Source: Candidatus Zhuqueibacterota bacterium
GTDB lineage: Bacteria; Zhuqueibacterota; Zhuqueibacteria; Oceanimicrobiales; Oceanimicrobiaceae
DNA length: 49,486 nucleotides
Direction: 5' to 3'
Assembly (NCBI GenBank): GCA_029262005.1
Contig: JAJDAG010000004.1
Coordinates: forward strand, 1-49,486
How positions within the stretch are numbered: position 1 is the stretch's first letter; the number at the start of each line of letters is the position of its first letter. This document shows, piece by piece, positions 9,801 through 17,209 of the stretch. The translations under genes were made by a program, and so were the position numbers. The notes beneath the pieces are model-generated. The model had not been told where the DNA came from, did no database searches, and saw nothing but the letters and a program-made list of their open reading frames with translations.

Positions 9801-10139
9801 TTGGTGTTGATGCAGGCGGGCAAGGGCTAAATACGCGTTTGCTCCACTGCTATTAGTAAAGTAGGTTTTGCCTTCTTCATGCATGTTTGCATAGTGGAAG
9901 TAGTCGGCGAGCCACGTAAATGCGACGCTCATTGAAGAGTCCGCGGCGATCTGTTCTTTTAGTAACGCAATCGCAGTAACATAATCATGCTCGCCTGCCT
10001 TTTTTAGTGCAGCCTCATATTGCGTGACGGTTCCAGGGTTTGCACTAAGATGGGAAGAAAAGAGTAGAGAAATTGTTAAGAAATGCACTGCATTGAGGAG
10101 TTGAAAAACACATTGTCTTCTGCTATATTTTATTCGCAT
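6834..10139 (-). CDS. TPR protein with degenerate, probably inactive CHAT domain
   Basis: This 1101-residue protein begins with a signal peptide (about residues 1-33), followed by roughly ten or more TPR-like helical repeats to about residue 620, a coiled region, and a C-terminal CHAT (caspase-HetF-associated with TPR) fold at about 680-1060. It ends in one transmembrane helix (YLLVYMTIIGLLILLTLF) and a short basic tail, so the bulk faces the periplasm. The CHAT scaffold is recognisable (IIHLAVPG, ELVILS, FNFAGTPSIVTNLWK, KALQQAKIEYL). The catalytic histidine of HLATHG is replaced by P928 and the catalytic cysteine of LSACETG by S969, so peptidase activity is unlikely. It probably acts as a scaffold. 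The gene is divergent from the cytochrome operon and convergent with the amidase. Confidence 0.82.
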   Translation of the reverse strand: MRIKYSRRQCVFQLLNAVHFLTISLLFSSHLSANPGTVTQYEAALKKAGEHDYVTAIALLKEQIAADSSMSVAFTWLADYFHYANMHEEGKTYFTNSSGANAYLALARLHQHQQKWPEVFQYSRQALQAGLDSHMATKLMLDAALRLKNNSALASQLRKLRSNPDQEHLYHKAYTIWRLRNRDFNKARKTIDSYLTNNPTDSFAHLLRGDILQAQGENRAATTEYLYALEKTPAIERRQKILLLTHLGVAYFESGKLDSALSFAGRTTELATETGALFEQLDIALRLRTYFKKYAYYRNLKNNADSGIFALEQLNRKRGLVDFQHDRAFCLTMNGEWERAMTTYELAYALAEEDFAQKAELSLSMAELCVSAANPTRALTYFERAETHAGKAGKQDLQHQIIFRRATILTASGQRQQAKLAIERVLRYAQKTQQHKITEQCFTRLANLFLNPPADFNKAEYYLSMADALSRQTFQLQYAANHRWMQGNLELQKKDIEQAETYYLHAIQLGRETGSHLAILAGQAGLIRTYLAANFHEMASTYADTAMAYLKQYRTFCLSEYWAEFFDLKQDLFEPAIISYSNVGDLPNIYATCDYYKALKHTGEITDVAQVLHNPDMDSVSHQITALETQIKETWINIWNDRSNDQEAEAAAKRSIRNLHLRRNTLLTQLAQDHPEWYHLIRPDSQSLNELQSNLKTLNSIFIHYFVGKNATFVLVVQPNSIYCDRINVPSAYIEDLVRNITPLFRDISDNFSSVDGPKPSEFSLNHACQLYELLIQPIEGWLNPKQSLIISADGLLNILPFELLVENPQDLIHSHDYSSARFLVESYPIYYAPLASFAKPAPKRKQAQELSLVMSAPTAQSPDQQISGTNEHLEQQQLYEENASKELESIQIALGRRHISYYNNITASKENFLELGKKHRIIHLAVPGTLEDRNPQKSYFEFFGNERLTTSELFTTELKAELVILSKSKRKLGDAESGNSLANLLHGFNFAGTPSIVTNLWKTKKTESHASIYENFYTNLKAGLNKAKALQQAKIEYLSHGNRDPYHWAGLVLSGSNTAMKFETNQTYLLVYMTIIGLLILLTLFVRQFHKFLKEREGEN

Positions 10140-10394
10140 TGGGTCGTCTTTTTTATGTAAGCAATCGTATTTGTTTTGATTTACTGAAGCACCACCCTCT
10201 GTTTCTCCATCGTCTGCTGCTAATTCGGTAGCCTCAAGTACAACTCACAGAGAGTATCCCGAAAATTTTGGGGGATGTAGGTGCGCCTTATAAGTTAGTA
10301 CCACTTGGGAGATAAATGCAACTAAATTAAAATATAAAAATTTGAGATTATGGCGTCAATCTATTTCGTGAAAAAGTCTAAAGTGATTACACTC

Positions 10395-10423
10395 TTGACA
10401 TTTAACAAAATTGTATCTATATT
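10395..10423 (+). promoter_or_regulatory. Near-consensus sigma70 promoter of the cytochrome operon
   Basis: TTGACA at 10395-10400, a 17-base spacer and TATATT at 10418-10423 make the best promoter in the window. The start site should fall near 10430, giving a leader of about 60 bases with AGGAG at 10481-10485 ahead of the cytochrome b ATG. The rest of 10140-10490 shows no gene. Confidence 0.8.
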
Positions 10424-10490
10424 TTATCCATCTTAATTAACCTATCTCAGTTTTTCCCATACCGCGAAAACTACTAAATAAGGAGTTACA

Positions 10491-11264
10491 ATGCAGGCCT
10501 TTCTGAATAAAATGCGGGATAGTGTGACTAAGACGCAAGTTTGGAAATCGGTTTTTCGACATGGCTATGAAGATACGCCACGTAATCGCTATTTGCAGGT
10601 TCTGGACAATGTTTGGCTGCATCTCCACCCGACGCGTATTCCAAGGCACGCCGGGTATGTGCGATTCACATGGTGTATGGGCGGAATCACTTTTCTGCTT
10701 TTTTTGGTAACAGCCGTAACCGGCGTTTTGCTCATGTTTTACTACCGGCCAACTGCAGAATACGCTTATAGCGATATGAAGTTTTTGGAGTTTGATGTTC
10801 CGTTTGGAATGTTTCTTCGTAACATGCATCGTTGGGCTGCACACGGCATGGTCATTACCGTGTGGCTTCATATGTTCAGAGTATTTTTGACCGGCTCATA
10901 TAAACCACCACGGGAGTTTAATTGGGTTGTCGGCATAATTTTGTTAACAGCGACACTCCTTTTGAGCTTTACTGGATATTTACTTCCCTGGGATCAACTT
11001 TCTATTTGGGCAGTTACAGTGGGTACCAACATGGCGCGAGCGACCCCTTTGCTGGGGCATGAAGGACCGTTCGGGCCAGAACTGGGTATGCGGCCAGATA
11101 ATGATGTGCGATTTGTACTGCTAGGCGGTACACAAGTTGGGCCCCCGACTCTTCTGCGTTTTTATGTTCTACACTGCATTTTCTTTCCTATCTTTTTATG
11201 TATCTTTATCGCCGTACATTTTTGGCGGATACGCAAGGATGGTGGTATTTCCGGACCATTGTGA
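10491..11264 (+). CDS. Cytochrome b6-type subunit of a quinol:cytochrome oxidoreductase
   Basis: This 257-residue membrane protein is the N-terminal half of a split cytochrome b. The four haem-b ligands are H113 and H127 (HRW and LHMFR) and H228 and H243. The pair spacing of 13 and 14 intervening residues is the b6 pattern. C62 in TWCMGGIT sits where Cys35 of plant b6 carries the extra covalent haem c-n, so a third haem near the Qi side is likely. YYRPT and LPWDQLSIW are further b6 hallmarks. It oxidises or reduces quinol in the inner membrane together with the next gene product. AGGAG at 10481 sets the start. It is first in a four-gene operon with no Rieske gene. Confidence 0.93.
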   Translation: MQAFLNKMRDSVTKTQVWKSVFRHGYEDTPRNRYLQVLDNVWLHLHPTRIPRHAGYVRFTWCMGGITFLLFLVTAVTGVLLMFYYRPTAEYAYSDMKFLEFDVPFGMFLRNMHRWAAHGMVITVWLHMFRVFLTGSYKPPREFNWVVGIILLTATLLLSFTGYLLPWDQLSIWAVTVGTNMARATPLLGHEGPFGPELGMRPDNDVRFVLLGGTQVGPPTLLRFYVLHCIFFPIFLCIFIAVHFWRIRKDGGISGPL

Positions 11265-11359
11265 TGTAAAGAAGGATGGGTTGTGTTTAAGGCTTGGTTT
11301 CTGTTCCGGGTAAGCTGAACATTTGCGCTCGCTATAAATCATCTGAAAGAGGAAGTTTC

Positions 11360-12238
11360 ATGGACAATTTAATGCTGATTCTCGGAAAACCGGACAATAT
11401 TCCGATCATAATGATGCTTGTGCTCTTTGGCTTCTTTACATGGCTCTGGTGGCGAGAGGCCAGGAAAAATGATAAACTCATACGTGAAGGCCGATATTGT
11501 GAATTGCAGGCTGAAAACAACGACCGGATTTTTACCTGGCCCTATCTTGCCAGAATTGAGTTTCTTGCTGCAATTCTGGTTATGGTCATTCTGACAGTCT
11601 GGTCCATTGTGCTGGATGCCCCGCTTGAGCTTCCGGCGAATCCAGCAAAAACACCCAACCCTTCGAAGGCGCCGTGGTATTTTCTTGGACTGCAAGAAAT
11701 GTTGGTTTACTTTGATCCATGGATAGCCGGTGTTATATTTCCAACCATAATCATTGTCGGGCTGATGGCTATCCCATATATTGATCGAAACCCCAAGGGA
11801 AATGGTTATTACACCTGGGATGAAAGGAAGTTCGCCATTTCAACCTTTCTCTTTGGATTTTTCGCTCTTTGGATTGCACTGATTTTTGTGGGCACATTCC
11901 TCCGGGGGCCGGGTTGGAACTTTTTTGCGCCCTGGGACTATTGGGACCCACACAAAGTTGTAGCTATGGTTAATGTGGACCTGCATCAGTTTTTCGGGAT
12001 ACGCAGTTCTGTTGTTGCTTTCTTGTTTGGCGGGTTTGTTGTTACAGCCTACTTTGCTCTTGGTGTCTTGTATTACTACTGGAAGAAAAAAACTGATTTT
12101 GTGCAGAAATTAGGGGCGGCCCGCTATGGTGTGCTCGCATTCCTTTTTCTGTGTATGATGGGCCTGCCCATAAAAATGTTGCTTAGATGGCTTTTCAACA
12201 TTAAATATGTTTGGATAACACCCTGGTTTAACATATAA
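11360..12238 (+). CDS. Cytochrome b C-terminal / subunit IV-like membrane protein
   Basis: This 293-residue protein completes the split cytochrome b. It has an N-terminal helix, then three helices equivalent to b6f subunit IV, and two or three additional C-terminal helices. The Qo-site PEWY motif of subunit IV is replaced by APWY at residues 104-107 (SKAPWYFLGLQEML), a change in line with variants known from low-potential quinone complexes. The frame is open from 11294, but ATG 11360 has an AGAGGAAG Shine-Dalgarno at the right distance, so I chose that start; the 95 bases before it are a plain spacer. It would form the quinone-binding core with the b6 subunit. Confidence 0.88.
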   Translation: MDNLMLILGKPDNIPIIMMLVLFGFFTWLWWREARKNDKLIREGRYCELQAENNDRIFTWPYLARIEFLAAILVMVILTVWSIVLDAPLELPANPAKTPNPSKAPWYFLGLQEMLVYFDPWIAGVIFPTIIIVGLMAIPYIDRNPKGNGYYTWDERKFAISTFLFGFFALWIALIFVGTFLRGPGWNFFAPWDYWDPHKVVAMVNVDLHQFFGIRSSVVAFLFGGFVVTAYFALGVLYYYWKKKTDFVQKLGAARYGVLAFLFLCMMGLPIKMLLRWLFNIKYVWITPWFNI

Positions 12239-12390
12239 ATTATATCAGGTCAGCGATTCATTTTTGATTTCTTTGTGATGTATTTAAACCTGTATTTTAG
12301 GAAGGAGGCGGGATCTGCGGTTGCTAAATCCCGCGCTTTGTACGGGACTTAAACGTTTCTGGATATTTACACTGACTAAAGGAGGAAGCT

Positions 12391-15027
12391 TTGCCTAAGC
12401 GATCTGAAACCCCTCTCGAAGAGAGACATTGTGGTCATATATTTTTGATTTTGGCCGGGTTGCTTGCATTGACAACCTTTTGGGCCATTTGGGATATGAT
12501 CCGCACACGGGCACCGTGGCTTGGATATCAGCTATCTGAGAATGCTCAGGAGCTGGCGCTTATCCAGAATGAAATTGACCTCGCAGTCGAAGATTTTGAA
12601 TTTGAGGCCAGCGAAGAATATGGCGCTTTACAAGAGCAATTAAACGAGGCGCGGGCCCAACTCGAAGGCGAAGAGCACCAACAGGTCTTGCTTGAGCTGG
12701 AGCAAGCGAACGATAGAATCCAAGATGTGATGCAAATTTATCGTTTTGCCAAGAGTGAATACGATGCCCTTTGGTATCGTTACAAGCATGCCGAGCATGA
12801 GGGCCACCAGGACGAAATGCAAAAACTTCGCCCTGAAGTCGACGCACTCGATTTGAAGGTAAAGGAGCTAAAAAAAGACTGGGATGATGCTGAAGCGAGT
12901 AAAGTCGAGGTAGAAAACCGCATAGACGGTCTTGGCGAGGGCATCAAGGCCATTGAAGCTGAAATGGCACAACTGAATAAACCGGTTGTGGATTTGCGCG
13001 AGCAATTTACACGGGTGCAAGATCGGAAGGTTGCAATAAACCAATTCGTTCTCAATAATTTTGTTCGTGGGAACTTTGCGAGCTATCTTGACCAGGTTGA
13101 TCGATGCACAAGCTGCCACGTCAATGTTGACAAGGGCGGCTTTGAGGAGTTTGAAACACCTTTCAAAACGCACCCTGTACGTGATCCGCTACTGAAGCTT
13201 CACCCCATCAACCAGTTTGGCTGTACGCCTTGTCACGATGGTCAGGGAGAGGCTCTGAGAATTCCGCATGCGCATGGGAAGGTTGAATTCTGGGAACATG
13301 AACTTCTGGACTCTGATATTGTTGAAGCTGGATGTAACAAGTGTCATAAAAACGAGATGCGGGTTGAGCATGCGCCCAGGTTAACCAAAGCAAAAAGAAT
13401 GGTATTTGACCTGGCTTGTTACGCTTGCCATGACATCGCCGGTCATGAGAAGGCCCGTAAAACAGGACCTCCGCTTAACGCAGTTACGAAGAAAACAACG
13501 CCTGAATTCATCTACCGCTGGGTTAGCAACACCAAGTCGTTTCGGCAGCACACGCGCATGCCAAATCCGAAATTTACCCATGACGAAGCCGCTGCGGTGT
13601 CTGCTTATCTGACTTCTATCAGTAATGAAAGTGACTATTCAGTGCCCAGGGCGCCTACAAGTGGCTCCGCGATGAGAGGTGAAAAACTTATTGAGAGTAT
13701 TGGCTGTAAAGGCTGTCACATTGTTAATGAATCGGATCGAGAGGTTCGTATAGCAGATGTTTCGTATGATATTGCCCCGGAGCTGGCCAAAATTGGCAGC
13801 AAAGTTAACCGTGATTGGCTGTATGCGTGGATTCGTAATCCAAAACAATATCATCCCGGCACCACCATGCCGCGACTTCGCTTGAGCAATTCTGAGGCAG
13901 CCGATATCACCACTTATTTAATGAATAAGAAAGAGTCCGAGCCACCTGGAAATGGCCTTGAGCGTGTGGATTTAAGCTCGCCGGAACTCATTGCCGAGGG
14001 AAAAACAATAATCCGTAACTTCGGCTGCCACGGCTGCCATGAAATCAAGGGCATGGAAAAAGAAGGAAAGGTGAGCGTTGCGTTGGATGAGTTTGGCGGC
14101 AAGGCGCACGATGAACTCTTTTTCGGTGATGCTCTGGCGCGTGGAGAAGTCCAGGCCGAGACCTGGGATAAATGGACGCTGGGTAAAATGCACAATTCTC
14201 GGCTTTACGCCACCGAAGCAGTCGTTCAGAGAATGCCCGATTATGCCTTCAACGATGATGATGCCCGCACCATGATGCTGCTATTAAAAAGTTGGGACGG
14301 ACGTGTTATCGGCAATAAATACAAACACGATACGGGGCGTTTGGGTGATGCGCTTGAGAAGGGTCGCAGGCTCGTCAGGCAATACAACTGTGTAGGCTGT
14401 CATGTTATCGAAGGTGAGGGCGGGGTTATTCGTCCAACAATTGTCGCGGCTTTTGAAAAAGAGGGACGCACTAAGGATGAGGCTTTGTCCTTTTCTCCCC
14501 CCGATTTAATTGGGGAAGGTCGTAAAGTGCAACCGGACTGGCTTTTTAAATTTCTAAAAACGCCAACAACGCAAATTCGGCCATGGTTAAGTGTTCGCAT
14601 GCCGACATTTGGTCTGAAAGACGATGAGGTGAACACCATCATCGAGTATTTTCAGGCGATAGAAGGCACAAGTCAGCCATTTGCTGAAATCAAAAATGAA
14701 CTTACCGCTGTAGAAATTCGCGGCGCTGAACTTCTTTTTACAAACGATTATTTAAGCTGTTTTAGTTGCCATCAGGTCGGTCCTAAAAAGCCACAAGGCC
14801 CCCCCTCTGGTTGGGCACCTGATTTTCTGTTGGCCCCGGATCGTCTTAATCCGGACTGGGTGTACGACTGGATTGCCGATCCGCAAAAACAGCAACCTGG
14901 CACGCGTATGCCGAGTTTTTACCCGGATGCTGCGCCTCCCAATATTCTGGACGGTGATGCCAATAAACAAATTGAAGCACTTACAGATTACTTGATGAAC
15001 ATTCGACGTTTTGCTGATAGATTATAA
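12391..15027 (+). CDS. Octahaem c-type cytochrome with membrane anchor and coiled coil
   Basis: This 878-residue protein has one N-terminal transmembrane helix (about residues 16-36), a long coiled coil (about 45-220), and eight CXXCH haem sites beginning at C239, C278, C315, C343, C439, C546, C667 and C790. The first four form a compact cluster. The last four each sit in a cytochrome c-like module with a distal Met-containing MP segment (RMPN, TMPRL, RMPDY, RMPTF/RMPSF). The protein should be anchored in the inner membrane and reach into the periplasm, taking electrons from the b6/IV core. The start is TTG at 12391, fixed by GGAGG at 12381-12385. The family resembles cytochrome c subunits of menaquinol complexes but is far larger than usual. 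Confidence 0.9.
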   Translation: MPKRSETPLEERHCGHIFLILAGLLALTTFWAIWDMIRTRAPWLGYQLSENAQELALIQNEIDLAVEDFEFEASEEYGALQEQLNEARAQLEGEEHQQVLLELEQANDRIQDVMQIYRFAKSEYDALWYRYKHAEHEGHQDEMQKLRPEVDALDLKVKELKKDWDDAEASKVEVENRIDGLGEGIKAIEAEMAQLNKPVVDLREQFTRVQDRKVAINQFVLNNFVRGNFASYLDQVDRCTSCHVNVDKGGFEEFETPFKTHPVRDPLLKLHPINQFGCTPCHDGQGEALRIPHAHGKVEFWEHELLDSDIVEAGCNKCHKNEMRVEHAPRLTKAKRMVFDLACYACHDIAGHEKARKTGPPLNAVTKKTTPEFIYRWVSNTKSFRQHTRMPNPKFTHDEAAAVSAYLTSISNESDYSVPRAPTSGSAMRGEKLIESIGCKGCHIVNESDREVRIADVSYDIAPELAKIGSKVNRDWLYAWIRNPKQYHPGTTMPRLRLSNSEAADITTYLMNKKESEPPGNGLERVDLSSPELIAEGKTIIRNFGCHGCHEIKGMEKEGKVSVALDEFGGKAHDELFFGDALARGEVQAETWDKWTLGKMHNSRLYATEAVVQRMPDYAFNDDDARTMMLLLKSWDGRVIGNKYKHDTGRLGDALEKGRRLVRQYNCVGCHVIEGEGGVIRPTIVAAFEKEGRTKDEALSFSPPDLIGEGRKVQPDWLFKFLKTPTTQIRPWLSVRMPTFGLKDDEVNTIIEYFQAIEGTSQPFAEIKNELTAVEIRGAELLFTNDYLSCFSCHQVGPKKPQGPPSGWAPDFLLAPDRLNPDWVYDWIADPQKQQPGTRMPSFYPDAAPPNILDGDANKQIEALTDYLMNIRRFADRL

Positions 15028-15061
15028 TCAATTTATTCTATTTTTTTTAGGAGGAAGTATT

Positions 15062-15847
15062 ATGAAAAAGTTTTTCACTTTGGTCATGGCATTGCTGTTA
15101 ATGAGTTTCTTTGTTGCCTGTGGCGGTGGCGAAGAGAAATCGACGACACCTGCTGAGAAAGCAGGTAGAACGGCAAAGAAGGCCGCAGGTTATCAGGCCA
15201 CAGCCGTGACTGACGGGGGTTCAATTTCCGGCAAAGTTTCCCTGGCCGGCGCAGTACCGGAAAAGAAAAAACTGGAAATTACGAAAGATGTTAATGTTTG
15301 CGGAAAAACAGGACATTATGATGAAAGTGTTGTTGTATCCGCGGATAATGGTATCGCAAACGTGGTCGTGAAAATTGTCGCTATCGGCAAGGGTAAAGCC
15401 ATGGACGCGTTGGGCGAATCATTTACTCTCGACCAGAATGGCTGTGTGTTTCAGCCGCATATAAATTTGGTGCCTGCCGGGGGTGACCTGACCATCTTGA
15501 ATAGTGATGGCATTCTTCACAATATCCACACCTATAGCGAAAAAAATGGTTCTGTGAATGTTGCGCAACCTGGGTTCAAGAAAAAAATGAAGCAGAATTT
15601 TGCCAAGGCGGAAATAATTCGTGTAGCATGTGATGTCCACAATTGGATGGGCGGCTATATTGTCGTGGCGGACCATCCCTACTATAGTGTTACCGATGCA
15701 AGTGGTGGTTTTGAGTTGACGGATGTACCAGCCGGAACTTACACAGTTGAGTTTTGGCAGGAAACTTTTGGTAAGCAAACCCAGGAAGTAACTGTTACAG
15801 CCGGTGCTGCTGCAACCGCCAATGCGGAATTCGCTGCCGGCAGTTAA
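15062..15847 (+). CDS. Cupredoxin-like copper lipoprotein with carboxypeptidase-regulatory-like tail
   Basis: This 261-residue protein has a lipoprotein signal peptide with lipobox FVAC, a flexible low-complexity linker, and a type-1 copper fold. Candidate copper ligands are H153 (or H156) in ILHNIHTY, C190, H193 and M196 in the CDVHNWMGG segment. The C-terminal 50 residues (GFELTDVPAGTYTVEFW) form a carboxypeptidase regulatory-like beta sandwich. Such proteins are often labelled methylamine-utilisation or plastocyanin-like. Here the operon position after the octahaem cytochrome suggests that it is a lipid-tethered electron acceptor or an assembly factor (inference). GGAGG at 15050-15054 selects ATG 15062 over an upstream in-frame start. 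A strong terminator follows. Confidence 0.85.
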   Translation: MKKFFTLVMALLLMSFFVACGGGEEKSTTPAEKAGRTAKKAAGYQATAVTDGGSISGKVSLAGAVPEKKKLEITKDVNVCGKTGHYDESVVVSADNGIANVVVKIVAIGKGKAMDALGESFTLDQNGCVFQPHINLVPAGGDLTILNSDGILHNIHTYSEKNGSVNVAQPGFKKKMKQNFAKAEIIRVACDVHNWMGGYIVVADHPYYSVTDASGGFELTDVPAGTYTVEFWQETFGKQTQEVTVTAGAAATANAEFAAGS

Positions 15848-15871
15848 GTTTGACGAAATTTTTATACTTTG

Positions 15872-15914
15872 AAAGAGGTGTGCCTGTCTTTGGTGGGCAC
15901 ACCTCTTTTATTTT
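15872..15914 (+). terminator. Rho-independent terminator of the cytochrome operon
   Basis: A perfect 13-base stem (15872-15884 with 15896-15908) encloses an 11-base loop and is followed by TATTTTG. It ends the four-gene operon 25 bases after its last stop codon. Confidence 0.85.
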
Positions 15915-15972
15915 GATGCCATATCGATTTGTCAGGTGAAAGTGCAATCATGTTGTAGCGCTCAGGCTTAAT

Positions 15973-17022
15973 TCATTCAATCTCATGGTTGTAATAAACT
16001 TTATAGAAATTCATTTTTCTGACTTCATCATAACCGCGTTCAATAAACTGCGTTGTTTCTGCCACATCTTTTGAATCAAGTTTCACCTCGATGTTTGTGT
16101 CCAGTTTGATGATATTCTTCATTTTACGTTTCGCTTTTTTTACTTCAGGCTGATGTATTTCAAATGCTTTATTATAAAATTCAGAGGCATTGTTTGCATC
16201 ACTTTGAACATAATCAAGGAATGGCTCCTTACTGCCAAATGGTTCTAGTACTTCGGTGGAAAAGCTGGGATAATCGAAGATATCTTGCTTTTCAAAATAA
16301 TCGATGGCAGCGCTGTTGAACTCAAATTGCTCCTCTTTCTCCACCATACTGGGCATGACATCATCTGAAAAACCCAGGCATAGATTAAGGTAATTCTGTG
16401 TGTCCACACGCGATGTGTTAACCAAGCAGACATTTAAAAAGAGCTGATGCCAGTAATTGTCATCGGCTTTCTTCCGGTTGATGGTCAGGAGACGATAACC
16501 GATTTCTTTGCCTGTACCCAGAACGAGGCAGGCTTTGTCTATTTGCGCCGGATTAAATCCCGTTTCATGATTCACGCTTAACCCGTTCACGCCTTCTACG
16601 AAGCTCACAAACAAATTACTATTCTCAAGTTTGTAGATGCCAATTGCATCGGTGATTACGCCTTCAAATATAATTTCGGAGAAATAGGCAAGGCAGACTT
16701 CACCCTTTTTGATGTATGGATGTTCCGCCGAGTCATACAGATGTTCTACAATGGTTTTGCTTTCATCCACAAATGAATTTATGTCTGAAAAAATTTCACT
16801 GCAACTGCTGAAGACCGGGTTGAATTCCAGTTGTTCTTCATGGTAAAATTTTTTCAGATCATCCTGCTTAAAGGCATTTAGAAAATAGTTCAGGAACAGT
16901 TCAGAAAATGCCTGATCGAATTCGTAGGGTTGCGCGGCCGTGTGACACGCCTGCTTTTCACTTTTATTGCCCACATGGTGCAGTGTCAACAATTTCAGTT
17001 CAGTGGATGAAAAGTCTAACAT
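15973..17022 (-). CDS. 37-kDa nucleoid-associated protein (NdpA/YejK family)
   Basis: This 349-residue cytoplasmic protein matches the nucleoid-associated protein family common in Bacteroidota and Proteobacteria. It shows the N-terminal core (ELKLLTLHHVGNKS), a middle segment YIKKGEVCLAYFSEIIFEG, the nucleoid-protein hallmark DKACLVLGTGKE, and a C-terminal basic stretch KKAKRKMKNIIKLDTNIEVKL that probably contacts DNA. The frame is open further upstream, but ATG 17022 follows GAGGAAAA at a good distance and begins with the conserved region. The gene is alone on the - strand between the cytochrome operon terminator and the Omp85-like gene. Its role in chromosome compaction is inferred from the family; no partner is visible nearby. 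Confidence 0.85.
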   Translation of the reverse strand: MLDFSSTELKLLTLHHVGNKSEKQACHTAAQPYEFDQAFSELFLNYFLNAFKQDDLKKFYHEEQLEFNPVFSSCSEIFSDINSFVDESKTIVEHLYDSAEHPYIKKGEVCLAYFSEIIFEGVITDAIGIYKLENSNLFVSFVEGVNGLSVNHETGFNPAQIDKACLVLGTGKEIGYRLLTINRKKADDNYWHQLFLNVCLVNTSRVDTQNYLNLCLGFSDDVMPSMVEKEEQFEFNSAAIDYFEKQDIFDYPSFSTEVLEPFGSKEPFLDYVQSDANNASEFYNKAFEIHQPEVKKAKRKMKNIIKLDTNIEVKLDSKDVAETTQFIERGYDEVRKMNFYKVYYNHEIE

Positions 17023-17209
17023 GAAATTTTCCTCAACGTAAAAGTAAAGTGATGGCGACAGAACAGGAACGGTGAAAATAGGATAAATGCCGGAGAATGT
17101 CAAATGGTTTGGAGCAAAGTAGTTTGGCGCGGTGCATTTTGTGGGAATAGGCTTTCAGTTCGTGTAGTTACTATTGAGCAAAATGAATAAAATATTTAAT
17201 GGAGAGGTC

